This document shows positions 31,894-41,116 of a stretch of 64,000 nt of DNA, in pieces (within the stretch, counting starts at the first letter, position 1; each line of letters opens with the position of its first letter). The position numbers and the translations under genes are program-made. The notes beneath the pieces were generated by a model. The model had not been told where the DNA came from. It saw only the letters and a program-made list of their open reading frames with translations, and ran no database searches. Location of the stretch: contig NZ_JAUYNT010000041.1 in assembly GCF_030698175.1 (NCBI RefSeq), forward strand, positions 62,001-126,000. Reading direction: 5' to 3'. Source of the DNA: Pseudomonas sp. Lineage in GTDB: Bacteria > Pseudomonadota > Gammaproteobacteria > Pseudomonadales > Pseudomonadaceae.

Positions 31894-34272
31894 CTATTTG
31901 GCCGGCAACAACCGCAGGGTGCTTTGCGTATTGGCCGCCACCTCGGCGTCACTGAAGTGCTGCGGCACGTACTCGCCCTTGATGTAAGGCTCGGCCTGGT
32001 CGCTGTAGTGCGCATCGAACAACACGCCACTCTGCCCGACCGGGTTGATGCCCAGCGCATGGGTGGGATCGGCAAAGTCGATCAGGCGCCGGGTCGAGGG
32101 GCCGTAGACCACCGACCAGGGCGCCGGGCCGACTTTGTGCGACAGGTTGTTCGGCGTTTCGTGACCGCCGGGGGCGGCGAACGGGCCGACGTTGAAGAGT
32201 TTATCCAACGGTTTTTGTTTGCCCAGCGGATGCTCGTGGGTCAGGGTATGGGCCGCGCCCCATTGCCAGTCGGCGGGGTTCGCCCCTTGAGTGCTGCGCA
32301 GGTGGGCGAGGCTGGCTTGCCAAGCGGCCTTGACGGTGCTGGCGCGGTCTTCCTTGGCCGGGGTGCTGCGGTTGTCCCACCACGGTGAGTCGGCATCGGC
32401 GGCCAGGCGCGGCAGGGCCACATCGAGCACGCGGGTCGACAGCAGGTTGTCGAAGAAGCTGTCGCCCAACTCATCGCGCATGGCGGCGTCGGTCAGTTGG
32501 TAGAGCAATTGGTTGAACAGCGTCGGGGCTATGCCGTCGAGCGTGTGCTCGCCATTCCACTCGGCCAGCAGTTGCACCAAGGGTTGCTCCTCGGCGCTGG
32601 CGGCGGCCTGCAAGACCGGCAGCAGCGGTTGCAACACGCGTTGGCTATAGCCGCTGCCGGTGTCCAGTTGCAGGGCCTGGCTGTTCTGTAGGTTCCACTT
32701 CACGCTGTTGTCGGATAGACGCTGATCGAGCCGTTGAGCGCGGTCGGGCAGGTTGTAGTAGCCGGGGATCTCGATACCGCTGGCCGGCAGCGGCTGGTGG
32801 TTGGCGGAAACGATATAGCCGCGCGCCGGGTTTTCTTCCTGGGGATTGGCGGTGAACGGGATGAAGCCGGGTTTGTCGGCCTGGTCGCTGGCGCCGTCGA
32901 GAATAAAGTTCGGATTAACCCCGGCCGGCCGCTGCGGCAACTGGGCGGCGGCCCACCAGCCGATATCGCCCTTGGCATTGGCCCAGATCACATTCAGGCC
33001 GGGGGCCTGGATTTTCTCGGCGGCGGCGCGGGCCTTGGGCAGCGTGTCGGCGCGATTGAGCTGGTAAAAGGCGTCGAGAATCGGGTTCTCGGTTTCTAAG
33101 AATGCCCACCACATGGCAATCGGCGTCTTGCCGGCAGTGGCACCGAGGGCGTCATTGATGATCGGCCCGTGGGGCGAGCGGCGCAGGGTCAACTGGACCG
33201 GCTCGCCGCCTTTGACCTCGATCTGCTCGCTGCGGCTTTTCAGCTCGACCCACTGGCCCCGGTACCAAACCTGATTGGGGTTGTCGGGGTTGAGCTTCTC
33301 GGCGATCAAATCGACGTCGTCGTTCTGGAACATGGTGATGCTCCAGCCGAAATTCTGGTTGTGGCCGAGCGAGGCGGTCGGGTTGAGCGCTTGATGATGG
33401 CCGTATAGCTCAAAGCCCGGATAGGACAGCTGCGCCTCGTACCACACCGCCGGCGCGGCAAAGCGGATATGCGGGTCGCCGGCCAGCAGCGGTTTGCCGC
33501 TGGCGGTGCGGCTGCCCGAGACGGCCCAAGCGTTGCTGCCTTCAAATTGCGGCAAGCCGGCTTCTTCCAACGCTTGCTGGCTGAGGCTGGCGAGGCGATT
33601 GAGGTCGCTCCAGTCGTTGGCCGCGAGGCTCGGTTTCAGTACGCCCTCGGGGTGCCAGGCCAGGTCAAACACCTTCAGGTAATCGGCGCCCAACTCATCG
33701 CGCACATAGGTCAGCACCGGTTCGGTGCGAAAGGCCGCAGCAAAGCTGTAGGCCATATAGCCGGCGACGCTGAGGGTGTCCTCAGTGGTAAAGGGCCGCT
33801 TGGGAATCCCCAGAATGTCGAATTCCAGCGGTGCCGGGTGGCCGGCCTGATATTGGTTGATGCCATCCAGATAGGCCGCCAGGGCTTTATTGGCCGGCTT
33901 GGCCGGGTCCATCTGCGCCGCATAGGCATCGGCATGCTGGCGAATGCCGAGGGTGCGAAACAGCCGGTCGGTGTCGATCAGCTTCGGCCCGAGCACCGCG
34001 GCCAATTCACCGCGGGCCAGGCGACGCATCATTTCCATCTGAAACAGCCGATCCTGGGCATGTACATAGCCGAGGGCGCGGTACATGTCGGCCTCGTTTT
34101 GCGCCTGTATATGCGGCACGCCGCGCTCGTCGTAACGCACGCTCACCGGCGCCTGCAGGTTGCTCAGGCTGACCTCGCCACTGCGCACTGGTTGCTTGCT
34201 GTGGATATACCAAGCGCCACCGGCGCTGACGGCGGCAATTACGACCACTAGGACTTTCAGGCGACGCTTCAT
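31894..34272 (-). CDS. hacB: Penicillin-amidase family acylase, HacB-like
   Basis: A 792-residue Ntn-hydrolase precursor. A signal/anchor segment (about 5-25) sends it to the periplasm. A propeptide follows, and the new N-terminus formed by self-cleavage would be Ser246 in EGSNAWAV, the classical start of the beta chain. Other family blocks are visible: GDPHIRF near 265, HNQNFGWSITMF near 300 and RRSPHGPIIN. In PAO1 the gene at this place (PA0305, HacB) removes acyl chains from homoserine lactones. Specificity cannot be read here; penicillin-like or other acyl amides remain possible. ATG 34272 is used; a TTG two codons earlier is open. An AraC-type gene is divergent, 109 bases away. Confidence 0.85.
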   Translation of the reverse strand: MKRRLKVLVVVIAAVSAGGAWYIHSKQPVRSGEVSLSNLQAPVSVRYDERGVPHIQAQNEADMYRALGYVHAQDRLFQMEMMRRLARGELAAVLGPKLIDTDRLFRTLGIRQHADAYAAQMDPAKPANKALAAYLDGINQYQAGHPAPLEFDILGIPKRPFTTEDTLSVAGYMAYSFAAAFRTEPVLTYVRDELGADYLKVFDLAWHPEGVLKPSLAANDWSDLNRLASLSQQALEEAGLPQFEGSNAWAVSGSRTASGKPLLAGDPHIRFAAPAVWYEAQLSYPGFELYGHHQALNPTASLGHNQNFGWSITMFQNDDVDLIAEKLNPDNPNQVWYRGQWVELKSRSEQIEVKGGEPVQLTLRRSPHGPIINDALGATAGKTPIAMWWAFLETENPILDAFYQLNRADTLPKARAAAEKIQAPGLNVIWANAKGDIGWWAAAQLPQRPAGVNPNFILDGASDQADKPGFIPFTANPQEENPARGYIVSANHQPLPASGIEIPGYYNLPDRAQRLDQRLSDNSVKWNLQNSQALQLDTGSGYSQRVLQPLLPVLQAAASAEEQPLVQLLAEWNGEHTLDGIAPTLFNQLLYQLTDAAMRDELGDSFFDNLLSTRVLDVALPRLAADADSPWWDNRSTPAKEDRASTVKAAWQASLAHLRSTQGANPADWQWGAAHTLTHEHPLGKQKPLDKLFNVGPFAAPGGHETPNNLSHKVGPAPWSVVYGPSTRRLIDFADPTHALGINPVGQSGVLFDAHYSDQAEPYIKGEYVPQHFSDAEVAANTQSTLRLLPAK

Positions 34273-34381
34273 CGGCAAGGTTTCCTTGTTTTAGTGCGTC
34301 CATAGTGCCCGCAGCCGGGCGCTCGCAGCATTGACCAAAACTCTAGGGCAGGTAATTATTCGGTCACTCAAAGAGGCTGCC

Positions 34382-35446
34382 ATGACCCTTGCCACGCTTA
34401 TCCCGCTGACCCACTCCGCCACCCTGCGCCGTTTGCTCTATGAGGGCATGCAGGCGCTGGGGCTCGACCCTGGGCACATCTATCGGCAGGCCTACCAGGG
34501 CATGCCGCTGAAAGCCGGCGCGCTGGAGGCGCGGTTGGTGCACGAGATGGCGCCATTGCTCTGGCAGGCGTTGCCGGCCCTCAGTGGCGATGTCGACATT
34601 GGCTTGCACCTGGGCGAGGTGATGCGGCCGCGGCCGATGGATGTCGTGAGTTATGCCCAGCAGGCCAGCAGTACTCTGCGCGAGGCGTTGCAGGTGTTTG
34701 TGCGCTGGCAGCACATTCTTTCCGGTGGCTTTGCCGCGCGGCTGCTGGAGGACGAGCCGGCTGGGCAGGCCTGTCTGGTGATCGATCTGGACTATCAGGG
34801 CATCGGCTCGCTGCGTCAGCAGATGGAATGCCTGGCGCTGTTATTTAGCAAACAACTGTGCAGTCTCACCGATGGCGAGTTTCGCCTGACCGGCTTGAGT
34901 TTTCGCCATGCCCAGCCGGCGAACCTGGGCGAGCATCGGCGCTTGTTTGGCCTGACGCCGCAATTCAGTCAGCCCCACGATTGCCTGCTGTTCCCGCAAG
35001 CCTTGCTGGCGCGACCGCTGCGCAGCGCCAATGGGCCGATTTTTGCCTTGCTCTGTGCGCATGCCGAGCAGCTGTTGGCCGGCTTGCAGGAGAACCAGCT
35101 GCTTAATCGTCTGCGCTATCAGATCGACTTGCGGCTGGGTCGTGAGCGTTGTGATCTGACCGCCTGCGCCCAGGCCATGGACCTTCCTGTCGCCGCTTTG
35201 CAGCGCGCCTTGTTGCAGCAAGGGCAAGGCTTTCGGGCGGTGCGCGAAGAGGTGCAACGCCTGCGCAGTGCCGAGCTGCTGCTAAGCGCGACAGCGCTGC
35301 GGGAGGTGGCCCGGGCCTGCGGCTTTGCCGAACTGTCGCCGTTTTACCGGGCATTCCGCCGTTGGTATGGGCAAACGCCGGAGCAGTATCGGGGCCGTAA
35401 TCTAAGCGCCGCAGTTGCTAGGCCTGGGGTGCTGGCGCCGGGTTAA
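34382..35446 (+). CDS. AraC-family regulator next to the acylase gene
   Basis: A 354-residue regulator. An Arabinose_bd-type sensing domain (about 15-210) precedes the DNA-binding domain, where the second helix-turn-helix is clear (LREVARACGFAELSPFYRAF) and the ending RRWYGQTPEQYR is standard. The first helix-turn-helix is divergent (LTACAQAMDLPVAALQRAL). ATG 34382 has AGAGG 6 bases upstream. Divergent arrangement with the acylase gene suggests it controls that gene, but there is no direct evidence. Confidence 0.82.
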   Translation: MTLATLIPLTHSATLRRLLYEGMQALGLDPGHIYRQAYQGMPLKAGALEARLVHEMAPLLWQALPALSGDVDIGLHLGEVMRPRPMDVVSYAQQASSTLREALQVFVRWQHILSGGFAARLLEDEPAGQACLVIDLDYQGIGSLRQQMECLALLFSKQLCSLTDGEFRLTGLSFRHAQPANLGEHRRLFGLTPQFSQPHDCLLFPQALLARPLRSANGPIFALLCAHAEQLLAGLQENQLLNRLRYQIDLRLGRERCDLTACAQAMDLPVAALQRALLQQGQGFRAVREEVQRLRSAELLLSATALREVARACGFAELSPFYRAFRRWYGQTPEQYRGRNLSAAVARPGVLAPG

Positions 35447-35459
35447 GGGCGAGAGGCGT

Positions 35460-36032
35460 TCAGGGTTGCTGCCAGTCGCAAAAGCAGCCGACGGCCAGGG
35501 TTTGGGTCGTGGTTACCGGGCGCCCGTCCAGCAAGGCTTTGAGAATCGGCTCGATAAAGCTGTTGCCGGCGTTGCAGGTAACGCCTTCGCTGTAGGGACC
35601 AAAATAGGCCAGGTTGCCTTGCTGGTCCCAGATCGCCACGGCCGGGCTGGCGGGTAACTGATCGCTGCCGGGTAGCCCTGGCAAGTTTTCCAAGCCGGCC
35701 AGGGCTGGCGGTAAATGGCCTTGGCTGGCGGGTTTTTGCACGGCGTAAAAGCGCACGCCCAGCGGGCCAAAGTGCGCCAGTAACTCGGCCAGGTGTTGCT
35801 GGTTGCCGACGTTGCAGGGGCAGGCCGGATCCCAAAAGTGCACGATGCGGATCGGCCCTGCGCCAGCCAGGTTTGCCGGCAGGCGCAGGCCATCCCCGGC
35901 AAATACGGTGGCCTGTGGGCTAAAGGCGCGCACGTACTGCAGCTGATACCACCAGTAAGCGCCCGCCATTGCGCCCGCCCAAAGGACAACAAACAGGCTG
36001 GTGAGTAAGTGGGTACGAGAGGGCAGGCGCAT
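35460..36032 (-). CDS. Membrane-anchored thioredoxin-like protein (DUF6436 type)
   Basis: A 190-residue protein with one N-terminal membrane anchor (about 11-30) and a periplasmic thioredoxin-like domain. WDPACPCN (about 68-75) stands where thioredoxins have WCxxC. The HFW strand before it, the cis-Pro region SPAVAIWD and the PYSEGVTC segment fit the fold. Two extra cysteines near the end (VGCFCDW) could take part in disulfide exchange. Function unknown; a redox or reductase role is plausible. Its 3' end lies 13 bases from the convergent AraC gene. Confidence 0.72.
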   Translation of the reverse strand: MRLPSRTHLLTSLFVVLWAGAMAGAYWWYQLQYVRAFSPQATVFAGDGLRLPANLAGAGPIRIVHFWDPACPCNVGNQQHLAELLAHFGPLGVRFYAVQKPASQGHLPPALAGLENLPGLPGSDQLPASPAVAIWDQQGNLAYFGPYSEGVTCNAGNSFIEPILKALLDGRPVTTTQTLAVGCFCDWQQP

Positions 36033-36173
36033 GTTTTATCGGTTCGGCAAGGCTATGGTTAAACGACTAGCTTGCCACGGCGCGCGGCTAAGCAGAATAT
36101 CGCCAGCCGTTAATCTGTCGGCGAAGCTCGTCATTCGGGTCGCCGCGACTCCTGCCTTTTTGTGGAAAGCCTT

Positions 36174-37100
36174 ATGCCTGTGCCTTTTCAGCCCGATCAG
36201 CTGCGTGCCAGCCTGCGACCCTTGGCCGCAGCTGCGCCGTTAACGCCAGAGCAGCATGCCTATCAGGCCTTTTACGGGATCGATAAGGCCGGCGTGCAGA
36301 GCCGGCTGGGCTGCTTTCAGGCGGCCGGTTACCAAGTGGCCGTGCAAGTCTGGTGGCCCGAACAGCCGGTGGCCACGCTGATTTTTCAGCATGGTTATTA
36401 CGACCATATGGGCCTGTATCGGCATGTAATTGACTGGGCGTTGCAGATGAACTTTGCCGTGCTGGCCTGCGACTTGCCGGGGCATGGTTTGTCCAGCGGC
36501 GCCCGGGCCGATATTGGCGAGTTTGCCGATTACCAAGCGGTGCTGCAGGGCGTCTTTGCCCAGGCCGAAGCCCTGGACTTGCCGCAGCCTTGGCACCTGT
36601 GCGGACAAAGTGCCGGCGGCGCGATTGTGCTCGACCATCTGCTGCTGGGGGAGGTCAGTGCCAAGGTTGGCCAGACCATCCTGTTGGCGCCCTTGGTGCG
36701 CCCGCGGGCCTGGGGTTGGTCGAAATTCAGCTACCGGATGCTCAAGCCTTTCGTGTCCTCGATCCCGCGGCGCTTTAACGCCAACTCCAATGACCCGGAG
36801 TTTTTACAGTTTATTCAGCGTGATCCGCTGCAACCGCTGAGCCTGCCGACCGCTTGGGTTGGTGCCTTGTCGCGTTGGGTGCCGAGGATCGAGGCGGCGC
36901 CGCGCAGTGCTCGCAGCCCGTTGATTATTCAGGGTGACGACGACATGACCGTGGATTGGCGGCATAACCTTGAGGTGCTGCAAGACAAATTCAGCGCGCC
37001 GCAACTGCTGATGCTGCCGCAGGCACGGCACCATCTGGTCAATGAAACGGCGGAGTTGCGCGGTCGCTATTTTGATTTTCTCAGCGAACGGTTGGGGTAG
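36174..37100 (+). CDS. Alpha/beta hydrolase, lysophospholipase-like
   Basis: A 308-residue soluble hydrolase of the serine aminopeptidase S33 / monoacylglycerol lipase group. Nucleophile Ser in CGQSAGG (about 143-149), oxyanion strand LIFQHGYYDHMG (about 71-82), DLPGHGLSSG, the acid in QGDDDMTVD and the His in ARHHLVNE form a complete triad. No signal peptide. The substrate is unknown but probably an acyl ester. ATG 36174 is used with GGAAAG upstream; GTG 36162 would add four residues. Confidence 0.85.
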   Translation: MPVPFQPDQLRASLRPLAAAAPLTPEQHAYQAFYGIDKAGVQSRLGCFQAAGYQVAVQVWWPEQPVATLIFQHGYYDHMGLYRHVIDWALQMNFAVLACDLPGHGLSSGARADIGEFADYQAVLQGVFAQAEALDLPQPWHLCGQSAGGAIVLDHLLLGEVSAKVGQTILLAPLVRPRAWGWSKFSYRMLKPFVSSIPRRFNANSNDPEFLQFIQRDPLQPLSLPTAWVGALSRWVPRIEAAPRSARSPLIIQGDDDMTVDWRHNLEVLQDKFSAPQLLMLPQARHHLVNETAELRGRYFDFLSERLG

Positions 37101-37105
37101 AGGCT

Positions 37106-37166
37106 GGGAAGTGGGAAGTGGGAAGTAGGGAGCGAAGTCGACACCCCACTTCCTACTTTCCACTCC
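37106..37166. repeat. Tandem GGGAAGT repeat and its near-complement
   Basis: GGGAAGT is repeated three times (37106-37126), and 19 bases later CCCACTTCCTACTTTCCACTCC (37145-37166) reads as an imperfect reverse complement. The whole can fold between two converging genes. A related heptamer run (AGTGGGT) occurs at 61354-61374. Confidence 0.5.
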
Positions 37167-37171
37167 TTGTT

Positions 37172-37915
37172 TTACTCGGCATTCAGGCCGGCGCGCAGGG
37201 CGGCGAGGGCGGCCTGATAGTAGGCTTTACCTTCGGCGGACTCGGCAAAGCTGGCGTACTCCTCCAGCTCAAGGTCGCTAAGGTCGCGATAGACGTACAG
37301 CAAGGTGTTATCCAGGTCGCCGGCAATCTGCCCCATCAAGCGTTGCCGCTGGCCGTTGAGCAGGCCCTGGGCTTGTTCGCCGCCGAGCAGGCCGGGAATC
37401 ATCTGGCTGAGGCTGTCCGCCGCGACGCCGGCCAAGGCCAGGCTCACCTCGGCGCCGGCCTCTTTGGCCGGCAGCGCTTGCACCAAGTGGCCAATCAACA
37501 AGCGCCGGCTGGCGCCGGCCTGACTGCGTGGGATGCCCTTGGCGTTTTGCGCCAGTTGTGCGCGCTGGGTGGCTTGCACCTCGCTGGCAATGATCTTGCG
37601 GCCCACCGCTGACTGTAAAAAAGCCAAGGCCGGCTGCGGGTCAGGCAGTTGCTGGCGCAGGCTGGCGAGGGCGCGTTGGTCCATGGCGGCCGGGGCGAAG
37701 CGTTGATTGGAGTTGTCGACCAGCGCCTGATAAATCGCCGGCGGCAGGCTGTTGCGATAACGCGCTTGCGCGGCCTTAAGGGCGTCATGGAAATGCGCGC
37801 GCTGTTCTGGCCAGCCGCCGGCCTGATACAGCTCGACATAGCGGTCGCTAGCGGCATTGGCCGCGAGGCTGGGCAGGGTGAGCATCAGCAAAAACACAGC
37901 AAGAAGGGCGCGCAT
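37172..37915 (-). CDS. Periplasmic hypothetical protein
   Basis: A 247-residue exported protein with a clean signal peptide (1-22, MRALLAVFLLMLTLPSLAANA). The mature part is rich in Ala, Gln and Leu and looks all-helical, without cysteines or known catalytic motifs. It resembles the DUF2059-like helical periplasmic proteins in general character, but I cannot assign it. AGGAG is placed 5 bases before ATG 37915. Confidence 0.7.
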   Translation of the reverse strand: MRALLAVFLLMLTLPSLAANAASDRYVELYQAGGWPEQRAHFHDALKAAQARYRNSLPPAIYQALVDNSNQRFAPAAMDQRALASLRQQLPDPQPALAFLQSAVGRKIIASEVQATQRAQLAQNAKGIPRSQAGASRRLLIGHLVQALPAKEAGAEVSLALAGVAADSLSQMIPGLLGGEQAQGLLNGQRQRLMGQIAGDLDNTLLYVYRDLSDLELEEYASFAESAEGKAYYQAALAALRAGLNAE

Positions 37916-38000
37916 ACAGGCTCCTGGGTTAGTCGGGGTATTTTCCGCGTCTGGCGTGCGGCTTGTCGAGGAGAGTTGGCGTGGCTGTTAGACTCAGCCG

Positions 38001-38621
38001 ATGTCAAATCTCAATGAAATATCCTTTGCCCTGCTGATTGATGACCTCGCCGAGCACGGTTGGGCCATTCAGCACGCCGCCTTGCCTGTAAGTCTGACCC
38101 TGGAGTTGGCGGCGGAGTGCCATGCGCGGGAAAATAATGGCCGCTTGTTGCCGGCGGGCGTGGGCCGTGGCGCCGCGCAAGGGGTGCATCAGCAGGTGCG
38201 CGGCGACCATATTGAGTGGCTGGAGGCCGAGCAATCGCCGGCCAGTGCCGGTTACTTAGCTGTGCTGGAGGCTTTGCGTTGCCAGCTCAATCAGGCGCTG
38301 TATCTGGGGCTGGACGATTTTGAAGGGCACTTTGCCCTGTACCCGCCGGGGGCGTTTTACCAGAAGCATCTGGATCGCTTTCGCAGCGATGACCGGCGCA
38401 GTGTGTCGGTGGTGTTCTACCTCAACCCAGATTGGCTGCCCGAGCAGGGTGGCGCCTTGCGCCTGTATCTGGACGCCGGCCGCGAGCTGGATGTCTATCC
38501 GCAGGCCGGCACTCTGCTGTTATTTATGTCCGCCGACTGGCCCCATGCGGTATTGCCGGCCAGCCGTGAACGCTTGTCGCTGACCGGCTGGTTTCGTCGG
38601 CGTGGCAATCACCCGCTGTAG
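38001..38621 (+). CDS. 2-oxoglutarate/Fe(II)-dependent oxygenase
   Basis: A 206-residue enzyme of the prolyl-4-hydroxylase-like group. The iron ligands are seen as H-x-D in YQKHLDRF (about 121-128) and a distal His in DWPHAVLP (about 177-184), and 2-oxoglutarate is expected to bind Arg in RERLSLTGW. The fold strands FALYPPGAFY and VSVVFYLNPDW are conserved. The substrate is unknown; related bacterial enzymes modify proteins. It lies 44 bases before the TudS-like gene in the same direction. Confidence 0.83.
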   Translation: MSNLNEISFALLIDDLAEHGWAIQHAALPVSLTLELAAECHARENNGRLLPAGVGRGAAQGVHQQVRGDHIEWLEAEQSPASAGYLAVLEALRCQLNQALYLGLDDFEGHFALYPPGAFYQKHLDRFRSDDRRSVSVVFYLNPDWLPEQGGALRLYLDAGRELDVYPQAGTLLLFMSADWPHAVLPASRERLSLTGWFRRRGNHPL

Positions 38622-38665
38622 GCCGTGTTAAGCCGGACTGCCGGCAAACTTAGGGAGAGCAACGG

Positions 38666-39151
38666 ATGCAAAAAATACTGGTCAGCGCCTGCTTGCTCGG
38701 TCAGCCGGTGCGCTATGATGGCGGGGGCCACGGCCCCTTTGCAGCCTTGTTGCAATGGCAGCAGCAGGGCCGCGTGGTGGCGCTGTGCCCGGAGGTTGCG
38801 GGTGGCCTGCCGACACCGCGGCCGCCGGCGGAGATTGTCGGTGGCCAGGGCGGGCAGGTGCTGGACGGGCTGATTGCTTTGTACAGTGTGGATGGCAGCG
38901 ATGTGAGCGGCGCCTTCGTTGCGGGTGCGCGTCAGGCCGAGCAGTTGGTGCGAGCGCACGGCATTCAAATCGCCGTGCTCAAGGCGCGCAGCCCCTCCTG
39001 CGGTAATCAACAAACCTATGACGGCAGTTTTAGCGGTCAATTGGTGGCGGGCGAAGGCGTTACCGCGGCCGCGCTGCGGCGCATGGGGGTGCGGGTGTTT
39101 AACGAGACGCAATTGTCACAGGTGCAGGCGCTACTGGACGGCGCTGGCTGA
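38666..39151 (+). CDS. DUF523 protein, TudS-like thiouracil desulfidase
   Basis: A 161-residue protein. DUF523 includes TudS, which removes sulfur from 2-thiouracil with a [4Fe-4S] cluster held by three cysteines. These are present as Cys9 (VSACLLG), Cys41 (ALCPEV) and Cys112 (SPSCG). RYDGGG near 16-21 and TPRPPAEI near 50-57 are also conserved. Desulfidase activity itself is inferred from the family. GGGAGAG precedes ATG 38666. It is likely cotranscribed with the oxygenase gene upstream. Confidence 0.85.
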   Translation: MQKILVSACLLGQPVRYDGGGHGPFAALLQWQQQGRVVALCPEVAGGLPTPRPPAEIVGGQGGQVLDGLIALYSVDGSDVSGAFVAGARQAEQLVRAHGIQIAVLKARSPSCGNQQTYDGSFSGQLVAGEGVTAAALRRMGVRVFNETQLSQVQALLDGAG

Positions 39152-39235
39152 GTCGCGTGGGACGACTATGCTGCTAAACCTAGCCCGCAGGCTTTGGTGC
39201 GCGGGCTGAGTCTCGTCACTGCAAGGAGAACGCCC

Positions 39236-39670
39236 ATGAATATGCATATGTCCCACCTTGGCTGCGCCTTGGTGTTGTTGACCGCCAGCACGCTGGTCGG
39301 CGCCGAGACGCCGCGCACGCCCGCCCCCGAGGGCGCGCAGGTGTATTTCATCGAGCCGGCGGCGGGGGCCGTGGTGCCCCAGACCTTCAGCGTCAAGTTC
39401 GGTCTTAAAGGAATGGGCGTGGCGCCGGCTGGGGTCGATGTGCCGGCTACCGGGCATCATCACCTGCTGGTGGATGGTGCGGCGCTGCCAGCGCTGGATC
39501 AGCCATTAGCGACGACTGAGCAGATCCGTCACTTTGGCAAGGGCCAGACCGAGACCCAGCTAACGCTGGCGCCTGGCCCGCACAGTTTGCAGTTGCTGGT
39601 GGGGGACAAGAACCACGTGCCGCTGAACCCGCCGGTACTCTCGGAAAAAATCAATATCACGGTCAAATAG
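39236..39670 (+). CDS. DUF4399 periplasmic protein
   Basis: A 144-residue exported protein. The signal peptide (about 1-23) is followed by the DUF4399 core: VYFIEPAAGAVVPQTFSVKFG, GHHHLLVDG and PGPHSLQLLVGDKNHVP. The three-His GHHH strand suggests possible metal binding. Its role is unknown. ATG 39236 has AAGGAG 9 bases upstream; other in-frame ATGs follow at codons 3 and 5. A bidirectional terminator follows. Confidence 0.85.
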   Translation: MNMHMSHLGCALVLLTASTLVGAETPRTPAPEGAQVYFIEPAAGAVVPQTFSVKFGLKGMGVAPAGVDVPATGHHHLLVDGAALPALDQPLATTEQIRHFGKGQTETQLTLAPGPHSLQLLVGDKNHVPLNPPVLSEKINITVK

Positions 39671-39684
39671 GCGGGCCAAAATGC

Positions 39685-39712
39685 AAAAAGGGAGGCCGAG
39701 GCCTCCCTTTTT
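39685..39712. terminator. Bidirectional terminator
   Basis: AAAAAGGGAGGCC and GGCCTCCCTTTTT form a perfect 13-bp stem around GA. It serves the DUF4399 gene and the convergent serA. Confidence 0.92.
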
Positions 39713-39779
39713 CATCCAGCAAAAACAGCCACTAAAGCGTCGCGAGCTGACAGTCGCGCAGTAGCTTTACGGCGGTTTT

Positions 39780-41012
39780 TTAGAACAGCACGCGACTACG
39801 GATAGTGCCGTTGACGTGCTGGAGTTTTTCCAGGGCCAGGTCCGAGTACTCGGCGTCGATATCGATCACCACGTAGCCGACTTTCTCGTTGGTCTGCAGG
39901 TACTGGCCGGAGATGTTGATGCCGTTTTCGGCGAACACCCGGTTGATCTCGCTGAGCACGCCCGGCACGTTGGCGTGGATGTGCAGCAGGCGGTGCTTGC
40001 CCGGATGCGCCGGCAGGGCCACTTCCGGGAAGTTGACCGAGGACACCGAGGTGCCGTTGTCGCTGTACTTGACCAGCTTCTCGGCCACTTCCAGGCCGAT
40101 GTTGGCCTGGGCTTCGGCGGTGGAGCCACCGATGTGTGGGGTCAGAATCACGCGATCCAGGCCGCGCAGCGGGCTTTCGAACTCTTCGTTGTTGGAACGT
40201 GGCTCAACCGGGAACACGTCGATGGCGGCGCCGATCAGGTGCTCATCCTTGATCGCGGCGGCCAGGGCCTCGATCACCACCACGCTGCCACGGGCGGCGT
40301 TGATCAGGATGCTGCCCTTCTTCATCGCGCGAATTTCTTTCTCGCCAATCATCCACTTGGTGCTGTCCAGCTCCGGCACATGCAGGGAGACGATGTCGGC
40401 CATGCCCAGCAGCTCGGTCAGGGTCGCAACCTGAGTGGCGTTACCCAGCGGCAATTTGGTCAGCGGATCGTAGAAGAACACCTGCATGCCGAGGGCTTCG
40501 GCGAGCACCGACAGCTGGGTACCGATTGAGCCATAGCCGACAATGCCAAGCTTTTTGCCGCGGATCTCGAACGAGTTGGCGGCCGATTTGATCCAGCCAC
40601 CGCGGTGGCAAGACGCGTTCTTCTCGGGGATGCCGCGCAGCAGCAGAATGGCTTGCGCCAAAACCAGTTCGGCTACCGAACGGGTGTTCGAGTAGGGGGC
40701 GTTGAACACTGCAATACCGCGTTCGCGGGCGGCGTTGAGGTCTACCTGGTTGGTGCCGATGCAGAAGCAACCGACGGCCACCAGCTTATTGGCGCAGTTG
40801 AAGATCTCTTCGGTCAGCTGGGTGCGTGAGCGAATACCGATAAAGTGCGCGTCGGCGATTTTCTCTTTCAGCTGATCGTCCGGCAACGAACCGGTGAGGT
40901 ATTCGATATTGCTGTAACCGGCAGCCTTGATGGTGTCCACGGCGGATTGATGGACGCCTTCGAGGAGAAGGAACTTGATCTTGCTCTTGCCGAGAGAAGT
41001 CGTCTTAGTCAT
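39780..41012 (-). CDS. serA: D-3-phosphoglycerate dehydrogenase
   Basis: Oxidises 3-phosphoglycerate, the entry to serine synthesis; the enzyme can also reduce 2-oxoglutarate to D-2-hydroxyglutarate. The 410 residues match the E. coli-type length with a C-terminal ACT domain (about 338-410, HIHANVPGVLSEINRVFAENGIN) for serine feedback. Rossmann motif GIVGYGSIGTQ (about 153-163), NAPYSNTRSVAE, ARGSVV and the catalytic His in TPHIGGST are all present. It is divergent from D-2-hydroxyglutarate dehydrogenase, which drives the reaction forward. Confidence 0.96.
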   Translation of the reverse strand: MTKTTSLGKSKIKFLLLEGVHQSAVDTIKAAGYSNIEYLTGSLPDDQLKEKIADAHFIGIRSRTQLTEEIFNCANKLVAVGCFCIGTNQVDLNAARERGIAVFNAPYSNTRSVAELVLAQAILLLRGIPEKNASCHRGGWIKSAANSFEIRGKKLGIVGYGSIGTQLSVLAEALGMQVFFYDPLTKLPLGNATQVATLTELLGMADIVSLHVPELDSTKWMIGEKEIRAMKKGSILINAARGSVVVIEALAAAIKDEHLIGAAIDVFPVEPRSNNEEFESPLRGLDRVILTPHIGGSTAEAQANIGLEVAEKLVKYSDNGTSVSSVNFPEVALPAHPGKHRLLHIHANVPGVLSEINRVFAENGINISGQYLQTNEKVGYVVIDIDAEYSDLALEKLQHVNGTIRSRVLF

Positions 41013-41116
41013 CTGCGTAAACCTATTGGCCGAATTAAATATGGCTGCGAAGCATCGCTTACAGGCGTACTAGGCCGGGATAAACCGGTGCTATGGTCGC
41101 TGTGGGGGACGCTGCA

